A stretch of DNA of 12,591 nucleotides from Gemmatimonadota bacterium (lineage in GTDB: Bacteria; Gemmatimonadota; Gemmatimonadetes; Gemmatimonadales; GWC2-71-9). Below, in pieces: positions 6,427 to 12,339 of the stretch. Made by a program: the position numbers and the translations under genes. The stretch's first letter is position 1. Each line of letters begins with the position of its first letter. The stretch covers positions 22,335-34,925 of the forward strand of contig QHTX01000169.1 of NCBI GenBank assembly GCA_003220975.1. Reading direction: 5' to 3'. The notes beneath the pieces are model-generated. The model ran no database searches and had not been told where the DNA came from. It worked only from the letters and a program-made list of their open reading frames with translations.

Positions 6427-9150
6427 ATGATCCGAACGCCGCTCCTCTGCGCCACCGTATTCGTTGGGCTCGCGGCCTGCGCCGTCGCGCAGCGACGGCC
6501 CGCAGCACCGGCGCGCTCCGACACGGGGCCCACCGCGCCCCCCTCCGCGCCCAAGGACTCGCTCACCCGCTTTCTCGAAAGCTTCAGCTATCGGAACCTC
6601 GGCCCCGCGGCGTACAGTGGCCGCGTGACGGCGCTGGCCGTCCCCTCCCCGAAGGCAGGCTCGTACCCGAACACGTTCTACGTCGGGGCCGCAGGCGGCG
6701 GTGTGTGGAAGACGACGAACGGTGGCACCACCTGGCAGCCCGTGTCCGAAGGCCTCGGCACCGAGACGATCGGCGACCTCGCGGTTGCCCCCTCGGACAC
6801 GAGTGTCGTGTGGGTCGGGACGGGCGAGAAGAACAGCCTCCGCTCGCAGTGGTGGGGCGACGGCGTCTACAAGTCCACCGACGGCGGGAAGAAATGGACC
6901 AACATGGGGCTCAAGGACACCCGGTCGATCGGCCGCATCGTGATCCACCCCACGAACCCCGACGTGGTGTACGTGGCCGCCCTCGGCCACCTGTGGGGCA
7001 CGAATACGGAGCGCGGCGTCTACAAGACCGTCGACGGCGGCAAGACGTGGGCCAAGCTGCTCTTCGTGGATGACACGAGCGGGTTCGTGGATCTGGAAAT
7101 GGACCCATCCAACCCCGACGTGCTCTACGCCGCTGCGTGGCACCGGCTGCGCTGGGGCGGGGGGCACATGCAGGGCGTCGGCAAAGGTAGCGGGATCTAC
7201 AAGACGGCGGACGGCGGCAGGAGCTGGACGAAGCTCACGGACCCGGCGTTGAAGAACGGCCTGCCGACGGAGCGGCTCGGCCGCATCGGCCTGGCCGTGT
7301 CCGCGAAGGAGCCCAGGGTCTTATACGCGGTGATCCAGGTGGACCGCGGCGTGACGGACCCGCAGCAGGGGCGCTACGGTGGCGTGTTCCGCTCGGCCGA
7401 CGCCGGCGCGACGTGGACGCAGGTGAACGACCTCCAGGCGATCCCGCACTACTACTACGACGACGTCTGGGTCGACCCGGCCAATCCAGACCACATCTGG
7501 ACCGTCTCACCGTCACTGCTCGAGAGCAAGGACGGCGGCAAGAGTTTCGCCCCCGATTCGCTGCACCTCGTGCACGGCGATTATCACGCCCTCTGGATCG
7601 ACCCGGCGGACCCGGGCCACCTGATCATCGGCAACGACGGCGGCGTGTACGCCTCCCGCGACGGGGGCAAGGCGTGGGAGCACATGGCGATTCCGATCGG
7701 TCAGTTCTACACGGTCATCGTGGACAGCTCGCTCACGCCCTATCAAGTATGCGGCGGGCTGCAGGACAACGGGGTGTGGTGCGGCCCGAGCCGCACGCGC
7801 GACACGCTGGGGATCACCGATGAGGACTGGTACCCCGTGAACGGCGGGGACGGCATGTGGGTCCAGATCCCGGCGAACGACCCGTTCACCGTGTACTCCG
7901 GCTGGCAGTACGGCCACCTCTCGCGCCTCGATTTGCGGACCTGGAAGCGCGACGACATCACGCCGCTGGCGCTCGACGCGGGCCAGGGCTCGGGCTACCC
8001 GCTGACGTGGGGCTGGACCACGCCGATCCTCGTGTCGCAGCACGATCCCACGGTGCTCTACGTCGGGGCGAACCATCTCATCCGGATGACGCACCGCGGG
8101 GACGACTGGGAGCTGCTGGGCCCGGATATGACCCGGGCGAGCCGCGAGCATCCGGCGCCCGAGGTCGGGCACACGAGCTACCATGCCGTCTTCGCGATCG
8201 CCGAGAGCCCGCGCGCGGCCGGGGTCGTGTGGGCCGGCTCCGATGACGGCCTCGTGTGGAGCACCCGGGACGGCGGGAAGACGTGGGTGGAGGTGAGCGG
8301 CAACCTCCCCCGCGGGGCGCCGACGGCGTGCTGGGTGGCGGCCATCGTGGCGTCGTATCACGCCGAGCGAACCGCGTACCTCGTGTACGACTGTCACTCC
8401 CGCGACGATTATCAGCCGCACGTGTACCGCACGGACGACTTTGGAAAAACCTGGACGGAGATCGGGCAGGGCCTGCCGAAGGACGCCGGGAGTCTCACGA
8501 TCTGCGAGGACCCGGCGAACGCGCGGCTGCTGTGGGTCGGGACGGCGACCGGCGTATGGGTGACGGCGGACGGCGGCAAGACGTGGCGGCGCTTCGGCAA
8601 GAATCTGCCAAATGTCCCCGTCGAGGCGATGGCGCTCGCGTTCGCGCAGCGGGACCTCGTCGTAGCGACCCACGGGCGCGGTCTCTGGGTCGTCCCGGTC
8701 GGGCCGCTCGAGGAGATGAGCGACACGCTGCTTGCGGAAGCGGTGCACCTCTTCGCCCTGCCACCCGCCTATCAGCACCGCTTGCGGGACACGCATCCCG
8801 ACTGGGGCAGCCGGCCGTACGTAGCGGCGAACCCGCCCCGCGGCGCCGTGATCGTGTACTATCTGAAGGACGTGCAGTCGGACGGCGTGAAGCTCGCGAT
8901 CGTCGCTGCGGCGGGGGACACGATCCGTCACCTCACCGGTCCCGGCTACCCGGGCGTGAACCGCGTGACCTGGGACCTGACGCGCGACAAGCCACGGCCG
9001 CGCGAGCTGGGCGGCCCGACGTCGCGCGAGGACTTGAAGCAGGTGGAGCCGGGGGAGTACGTGGTGCACCTCACGCTGGGCCCGCGCACGCGGTCGCAGC
9101 GGATCGTCGTGCGCGAGTGGCCCGCCGACCGGCTGGGCCGGCTGCGTTAG
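6427..9150 (+). CDS. Exported Asp-box (BNR/sortilin-like) propeller protein with FlgD-like C-terminal domain
   Basis: From the ATG at 6427 the product is 907 aa. The frame is open further upstream, but that stretch is repeat hairpin and terminator, and only the 6427 start puts a signal peptide (1-21) at the N-terminus. LAAC at 15-18 could be a lipobox, and AVA-Q a type I cleavage site. Ten Asp-box motifs (S/T-x-D-x-G-x-x-W/F) are visible, starting at residues 96, 150, 201, 260, 323, 367, 410, 613, 669 and 713. This fits one or two beta-propellers of the sialidase/sortilin/Vps10 fold. Residues about 790-900 (GAVIVYYLKD, VNRVTWDL, PGEYVVHLTL) resemble the FlgD/Ig-like domain usual at the end of this family. 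Such proteins are often named 'glycosyl hydrolase', but no catalytic residues can be assigned, and a binding role at the cell surface is as likely. Homologues often continue past this domain; this one ends there. Confidence 0.9.
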   Translation: MIRTPLLCATVFVGLAACAVAQRRPAAPARSDTGPTAPPSAPKDSLTRFLESFSYRNLGPAAYSGRVTALAVPSPKAGSYPNTFYVGAAGGGVWKTTNGGTTWQPVSEGLGTETIGDLAVAPSDTSVVWVGTGEKNSLRSQWWGDGVYKSTDGGKKWTNMGLKDTRSIGRIVIHPTNPDVVYVAALGHLWGTNTERGVYKTVDGGKTWAKLLFVDDTSGFVDLEMDPSNPDVLYAAAWHRLRWGGGHMQGVGKGSGIYKTADGGRSWTKLTDPALKNGLPTERLGRIGLAVSAKEPRVLYAVIQVDRGVTDPQQGRYGGVFRSADAGATWTQVNDLQAIPHYYYDDVWVDPANPDHIWTVSPSLLESKDGGKSFAPDSLHLVHGDYHALWIDPADPGHLIIGNDGGVYASRDGGKAWEHMAIPIGQFYTVIVDSSLTPYQVCGGLQDNGVWCGPSRTRDTLGITDEDWYPVNGGDGMWVQIPANDPFTVYSGWQYGHLSRLDLRTWKRDDITPLALDAGQGSGYPLTWGWTTPILVSQHDPTVLYVGANHLIRMTHRGDDWELLGPDMTRASREHPAPEVGHTSYHAVFAIAESPRAAGVVWAGSDDGLVWSTRDGGKTWVEVSGNLPRGAPTACWVAAIVASYHAERTAYLVYDCHSRDDYQPHVYRTDDFGKTWTEIGQGLPKDAGSLTICEDPANARLLWVGTATGVWVTADGGKTWRRFGKNLPNVPVEAMALAFAQRDLVVATHGRGLWVVPVGPLEEMSDTLLAEAVHLFALPPAYQHRLRDTHPDWGSRPYVAANPPRGAVIVYYLKDVQSDGVKLAIVAAAGDTIRHLTGPGYPGVNRVTWDLTRDKPRPRELGGPTSREDLKQVEPGEYVVHLTLGPRTRSQRIVVREWPADRLGRLR

Positions 9151-9308
9151 GACCGGAAGGTCGGCGCGCCGACGATGATGCGGCGCGCGAACAGTATCAC
9201 CGACACTGCGTACAGCAGATGGACCGGCCCGCTCCCCAGGTGCGCGCCGAATACGAGCGTCCCCCACGCGAGCAGCAGTACGATCGCGGTAATGAGCGTC
9301 ACATTCAT
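9147..9308 (-). CDS. Small two-helix membrane protein (lmo0937/DUF5670-like)
   Basis: A 53-aa protein read leftward from ATG (9308-9306) to TAA (9149-9147). It has two hydrophobic segments, about residues 3-20 (VTLITAIVLLLAWGTLVF) and 28-46 (VHLLYAVSVILFARRIIVG), joined by a short glycine-containing turn (AHLGSGP). It ends in a small basic tail. Size and layout fit the short membrane proteins annotated as lmo0937 or DUF5670 family, whose role is unknown and which are often stress-related. The frame stays open upstream to 9491, but that extension is hydrophilic, Arg/Ser-rich and unlike a gene, so the start just before the first helix is chosen. No strong ribosome site is present. Its stop overlaps the stop of the Asp-box gene by four bases (TTAG, 9147-9150), a tail-to-tail overlap. 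Confidence 0.7.
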   Translation of the reverse strand: MNVTLITAIVLLLAWGTLVFGAHLGSGPVHLLYAVSVILFARRIIVGAPTFRS

Positions 9309-9431
9309 GTCAATGCCCCGACGAGTTCGCGCGACGGCTTTCCTTGACGTTTCTCGTCCCCGCAGTAATGTAGTACCAGGGACGGGGAGAAGAATTATTG
9401 AGCCAACAGGCTCGATAGTGGACCCAGATAC

Positions 9432-9447
9432 TGTGACCGATGTCACG
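9432..9447. promoter_or_regulatory. CRP/FNR-family-like operator palindrome
   Basis: TGTGA-N6-TCACG is seen at 9432-9447, with a perfect GTGAC-CGAT-GTCAC core (9433-9446). This is close to the TGTGA-N6-TCACA consensus bound by CRP-type regulators. It lies about 125 bp upstream of the small membrane-protein start, which is read leftward. The same bases would form a short RNA stem, so an RNA role is not excluded. Confidence 0.4.
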
Positions 9448-9531
9448 CCCCCGCGTGGGGAAGACAAACGCCATGGTGAGGGACCAGTCATTACTCTCGG
9501 GCTTCAATAATCCTCTCCGTTCCTGCAGTAC

Positions 9532-9576
9532 CGGTCGGCCGGGCCGTGTTACAGCGGTGCCGGCCGATCGCTTTAT
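9532..9576 (+). terminator. GC hairpin with weak T-rich tail (possible terminator)
   Basis: CGGTCGGCCGG (9532-9542) pairs with CCGGCCGATCG (9560-9570), 10 of 11 pairs plus one G-T. The loop is 17 nt and CTTTAT follows on the + side. It could end a rightward transcript from the gene-free stretch or read-through from the Asp-box gene. The large loop and short T-run make this weak. Confidence 0.3.
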
Positions 9577-9583
9577 GGTGAGT

Positions 9584-9661
9584 CGACGGAACGTCGGAAG
9601 GACGGAACGGGGATGCAGCGCTGGCATCACACCCCCGTTCCGTCTTTCCGTCCTTCCGTCG
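9584..9661. repeat. Octamer-repeat hairpin overlapping the 3' end of the exchanger gene (TTCCGTCN unit)
   Basis: The right arm is three 8-mers, TTCCGTCT, TTCCGTCC and TTCCGTCG (9638-9661). The left arm (9584-9607) is the inverted equivalent CGACGGAA, CGTCGGAA, GGACGGAA, and both arms are extended inward by GGGG/CCCC. The arms 9584-9612 and 9633-9661 pair at 26 of 29 positions, plus one G-T, around a 20-nt loop. The loop holds the exchanger stop codon (9627-9629), so the right arm is translated. Confidence 0.88.
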
Positions 9662-10835
9662 CCGTCACGACCTCCCAGAAATATCTCGGCGCCAGCAGCG
9701 GCCTGCCTTTCACGACGAATCCGATCACCAGGATGGCCATCCAGATCCCGTAGGCCACCGCGACTTCCTCGCGCAGGTTGGGCCGCAGGAACTGCGCGAG
9801 CCACAGCACGAAGATGGCGCTGGCGTCGAGCCAGTCGAATTCCATCTTCGCCAGCAGCATCACGCCGAGGCCGGTCTGGAGCAGCGTCAGCAGGATTTCG
9901 AGCCGCTGCGCGTCGTCGAAATGGAAATCCAGCCACACCCCGTGGTTGCGGAGACTGGAATACCCGTACACCAGCGGGATCATGGCGGCGAGCACGGTCC
10001 ACTGGTTGACGTTGCTCGACACCATGTTCATGAGCGCCATGGGCGCGTGCGTGACGCGGCGCGCCCAGTAGAACGCCGAGACCTTTTCGGGAAACTCGGA
10101 CAGGAACGGCGCGACCCACTGCACCAGCACGAACTGACTCACGCCGACCAGCCCCGCGACCGCGAGCATCGACTCGAGGAAGGGATGGGCCGTGACGTAC
10201 AACAGGACGCCGCCTGCCCCGAACAGCGCGCCGATCGCGGCGGGCCGCCGCCACCCGGGTTGCCGGTAGGCCCAGCGCGACACCGCGGGGGCGTCGGGGA
10301 GGTTCTCGACGGCATGCGGGGGGCTGCGGAACAGGACCCAGAGATAGGCGACGTACAGGCCGAGCAGCACGAGCGCGTCGATCCAGCCGATGCTGCGCTT
10401 CCACAGGATGAACACGAAGTAGACGAGCGGCGGCACGAGGCCGACGATCTCCACGGCGTGCTCGCGCTCGAGCCGGATCGCCGGCAGTCGCTGGGCGGCG
10501 GTCTTTCGCCCGGCGGCCGCGAACACGAAATAGATCATCGGCCAGCCCAGCCCGAGGAGCAGGCGGATGGCGCCGGTCAGGTTCGCGATCGCCAGGTGCG
10601 CGCGCTCGGGGTCGCGCCCGGCCTCCCAGGCGATCACGGCCTCCACCGCGAACTCGGGCAGCGTCTGCAACCAGGCGAGGATGGCGAGCGCCGCGCCCTG
10701 GGAGATCAGGAACTGCGCGGCTTCCGCGCCCCACGCCACGAGAAACGCCGACGCGAGAATGCTGGGGAAGGTCCACAGCGCGGACAGGGCGGAGCCTCCC
10801 GCCGCCGACAGAAAAGCGAGTACCTTTAGTTTCAC
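9627..10835 (-). CDS. Divergent Na+/Ca2+ exchanger (CaCA) superfamily membrane protein
   Basis: A 402-aa polytopic membrane protein with about ten hydrophobic segments in two halves. The paired signature regions of cation/Ca2+ exchangers are recognisable but diverged. First half: AWLQTLPEFAVEA (L59-P60-E61) with ANLTGA (84-89). Second half: SEFPEK (246-251) with MNMVSSNVNQ (269-278). In the family the acidic residues of these loops bind the cation; here E61 and E247/E250 are the candidates. The classical G-T-S before LPE is replaced by W-L-Q-T, so ion choice is uncertain. The start is taken as GTG at 10835-10833, just before the first helix; the longer frame to 10895 would run into folE. No good ribosome site is seen. 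The last nine or ten codons (TEGRKDGTGV) come from the repeat hairpin at the gene's end. Confidence 0.8.
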   Translation of the reverse strand: MKLKVLAFLSAAGGSALSALWTFPSILASAFLVAWGAEAAQFLISQGAALAILAWLQTLPEFAVEAVIAWEAGRDPERAHLAIANLTGAIRLLLGLGWPMIYFVFAAAGRKTAAQRLPAIRLEREHAVEIVGLVPPLVYFVFILWKRSIGWIDALVLLGLYVAYLWVLFRSPPHAVENLPDAPAVSRWAYRQPGWRRPAAIGALFGAGGVLLYVTAHPFLESMLAVAGLVGVSQFVLVQWVAPFLSEFPEKVSAFYWARRVTHAPMALMNMVSSNVNQWTVLAAMIPLVYGYSSLRNHGVWLDFHFDDAQRLEILLTLLQTGLGVMLLAKMEFDWLDASAIFVLWLAQFLRPNLREEVAVAYGIWMAILVIGFVVKGRPLLAPRYFWEVVTATEGRKDGTGV

Positions 10836-10843
10836 GTGCGCCG

Positions 10844-10872
10844 AAGATAGTCCTGCCCCGGAGGCCCTACAA
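10844..10872 (-). promoter_or_regulatory. Candidate promoter for the exchanger gene
   Basis: Read on the minus strand: TTGTAG (10872-10867), a 17-bp spacer, then TATCTT (10849-10844); each box matches consensus at four of six bases. The expected start, near 10836-10838, is only a base or so before the GTG at 10835, so the message would be nearly leaderless. The gap between this gene and folE is only 40 bp, so the folE promoter must overlap it; I cannot place that one clearly. Confidence 0.35.
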
Positions 10873-10875
10873 GTT

Positions 10876-11508
10876 ATGGCACGCGACAAAATCAAGTCCG
10901 CCAGCCTCCACAGCTTTCACGAGGACCACGGCGAGCCCCTTCCCGTATCGCTCGAGCCGCTGGTGCACGATATCCTGCAGCGGCTCGGCGAGGATCCGAC
11001 GCGCGAGGGCCTGCGCCAGACCCCGGCGCGCGTCGAGGCATCGCTCCGCTGGCTCACCCGCGGCTACCACATGTCGGTGGCGGACGTCATCGGCGACGCG
11101 CTCTACGCGGAGCGCCACGAGAACCTCGTGTGCGTACGCGACATCGAGGTCTACTCGCTGTGCGAGCACCACCTGCTGCCGTTCTTCGGGCGGGCGCACG
11201 TCGCGTACCTGCCGAACGGGCGGCTGGTCGGCCTCTCCAAGATCCCGCGCGTGATCGAGGTGTTCGCGCGCCGGCTCCAGGTGCAGGAACGGCTCACCGA
11301 CCAGGTGGCGGACGCCCTCATGGAGGTGCTCGATCCGCGGGGCGTCGGCGTCGTGATCGAGGCCTATCACCTCTGCATGATGATGCGCGGCGTCGAGAAG
11401 CAGAACTCCAAGACGGTCACCAGCGCGCTGCGGGGGGCGCTGCTCCAGGACGCGAAGACGCGGGACGAGTTCCTCAGACTCGTGCACGGCGGCCGGGGAT
11501 TGGAGTGA
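10876..11508 (+). CDS. folE: GTP cyclohydrolase I (FolE, zinc type IA)
   Basis: A 210-aa cytoplasmic enzyme that converts GTP to 7,8-dihydroneopterin triphosphate, the first step of folate and pterin cofactor synthesis. The N-terminal region has EDPTREGLRQTPARV (39-53). The zinc and catalytic residues are all present: C96-E-H-H99 in YSLCEHHLLPFFG and C167 in AYHLCMMMRGV, with H165. The GLSKIPRVIEVFARRLQVQERLT segment (119-141) and the C-terminal TSALRG fit the family, and the length is normal. GGAGG (10860-10864) lies 11 bases before the ATG, slightly far but usable. The frame is open upstream, through the divergent exchanger, without family similarity, so the ATG at 10876 is chosen. Because the zinc ligands are intact it is type IA and not the zinc-independent FolE2. 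Its stop overlaps the start of the next reductase. Confidence 0.96.
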   Translation: MARDKIKSASLHSFHEDHGEPLPVSLEPLVHDILQRLGEDPTREGLRQTPARVEASLRWLTRGYHMSVADVIGDALYAERHENLVCVRDIEVYSLCEHHLLPFFGRAHVAYLPNGRLVGLSKIPRVIEVFARRLQVQERLTDQVADALMEVLDPRGVGVVIEAYHLCMMMRGVEKQNSKTVTSALRGALLQDAKTRDEFLRLVHGGRGLE

Positions 11509-12224
11509 GCGACGCCCCGCTCGAGGGGAAGCTCGGCCTGGTCACCGGTGCGTCCCGCGGGATTGGGCTCGCTGTGGCGGAGGCGCTGCACGCGGCCGGG
11601 GCGCACGTCGTGCGCGTGGCGCGCAGTCTGCAGGCGGGCACCGCCGATCGCCGGACCGACGTGTCGTGCGACCTGGCCGACGCGTCGGCCGTGGAACGCG
11701 CCATCACACGGGTCCTGGCTGAGCGCGGCGTGCCCGACATCGTCGTCAACAACGCCGGGATCTTCTTCATCAAGCCGGTCGCCGATACCACGCCGGAAGA
11801 CTTCACGCGCACGCTGACGGTGAATCTGACCGCGCCGTTTCTCATCCTGCGCGCCCTCGTGCCACATCTCGTACGACGCGGCGCCGGGCACGTCGTGACG
11901 ATCGGATCGGTCTCCGATCACCGGGCGTTCACCGGGTCCACCGCGTACGCGGCGAGCAAGTACGGCCTGCGCGGCGTGCACGAGGTGCTCCGGGCGGAGC
12001 TCGCCACCACCGGCGTGCGCACCACGCTCGTGTCACCGGGGCCGGTCGATACGCCCATGTGGGACCCGGTCGATCCGGACTCGAAGCCGGGCTTCACCAA
12101 GCGCAGTGCGATGCTGCAGGCGCGGGACGTGGCGGCCGCGGTGTTGTTCGCGGTCACGCAACCGGAACGGGTAGACGTCACGGAAATCCGGCTGCTGCCG
12201 ACGGTCTACTCGCCGAGAGGGTAA
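11505..12224 (+). CDS. Short-chain dehydrogenase/reductase, coupled to folE
   Basis: A 239-aa classical SDR starting at GTG 11505 in a GTGA overlap with the folE stop, so the two are translationally coupled. The cofactor motif is TGASRGIG (14-21), with arginines R38/R40 after the second strand, which favours NADP(H). NNAG is at 82-85. The catalytic tetrad is N107, S135, Y148 (TAYAASK) and K152, and SPGPVDTPM (177-185) follows as usual. The substrate cannot be read from the sequence. Coupling to folE makes a pterin reductase (sepiapterin-, dihydropteridine- or FolM-like) a reasonable guess, but TGASRGIG is the general SDR motif and not the special one of FolM/PTR1, and no 6-pyruvoyltetrahydropterin synthase is in view. 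A 3-oxoacyl-ACP-reductase-like enzyme is the main alternative. The stop is followed at once by a heptamer-repeat hairpin. Confidence 0.9.
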   Translation: MSDAPLEGKLGLVTGASRGIGLAVAEALHAAGAHVVRVARSLQAGTADRRTDVSCDLADASAVERAITRVLAERGVPDIVVNNAGIFFIKPVADTTPEDFTRTLTVNLTAPFLILRALVPHLVRRGAGHVVTIGSVSDHRAFTGSTAYAASKYGLRGVHEVLRAELATTGVRTTLVSPGPVDTPMWDPVDPDSKPGFTKRSAMLQARDVAAAVLFAVTQPERVDVTEIRLLPTVYSPRG

Positions 12225-12226
12225 TC

Positions 12227-12330
12227 GAATGCGGAGTGCGGAGTGCGGAGTGCGGAATTTCACGGAAGGGTCGTTCGCCTCGCGAGACCTCCCTTTACAC
12301 TCCGCATTCCGCATTCCGCATTCCGCACTG
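12227..12330 (+). repeat. Heptamer-repeat hairpin after the SDR gene (GARTGCG unit)
   Basis: Two bases after the SDR stop, four 7-mers run head to tail (GAATGCG once, GAGTGCG three times, 12227-12254). The opposite arm (12303-12330) is CGCATTC three times followed by CGCACTG. The arms pair along their length in RNA of the + strand, with one G-U pair per unit where G meets T. Between them GGTC (12269-12272) and GACC (12286-12289) can extend the stem. The right arm runs into the 5' region of the next gene. Confidence 0.9.
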
Positions 12331-12339
12331 TTGGTGGCG

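Larger units (their letters stand above)
9309..9626. other. Gene-free stretch with several inverted repeats; possible leader or small RNA
   Basis: No convincing protein is seen here. The open frames crossing it on either strand are tails of shadow frames. The middle (about 9360-9530) is clearly AT-richer than its surroundings. Several paired segments are visible: CGTCCC/GGGACG (9355-9360 with 9379-9384); ATTGAGCC/GGCTCGAT (9397-9404 with 9409-9416); GTGAC/GTCAC (9433-9446); CCCC/GGGG (9449-9452 with 9457-9460); CGGTCGGCCGG/CCGGCCGATCG (9532-9542 with 9560-9570). ATTATTGA (9394-9401) is also perfectly complementary to TCAATAAT (9504-9511), which would close a domain of about 118 nt. The stretch could be a leader of the small membrane-protein gene on the minus strand, a free-standing small RNA, or a regulatory region. 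It matches no RNA class I recognise. Confidence 0.45.

Noticed and set aside
7513..9267. Long open frame (584 codons) antisense to the Asp-box gene
   Set aside because: Arg/Val/His-rich composition and no motifs; the sense frame has ten clear Asp-boxes.
9309..9491. N-terminal extension of the small membrane protein to 114 residues
   Set aside because: The added part is hydrophilic and low in protein-like character, and it covers the structured intergenic region.
9584..9661. Insertion sequence or MITE ends
   Set aside because: No transposase, no flanking target duplication that I can see, and the arms are tandem short units.
9440..10009. Open frame of 189 codons on the + strand across the gene-free stretch and the exchanger end
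   Set aside because: It reads through the octamer repeat and then antisense to the exchanger; composition is typical of a shadow frame.
6248..12330. CRISPR array as explanation of the tandem repeats
   Set aside because: Units are 7-8 bp without spacers and are arranged as inverted arms; no cas genes are present.
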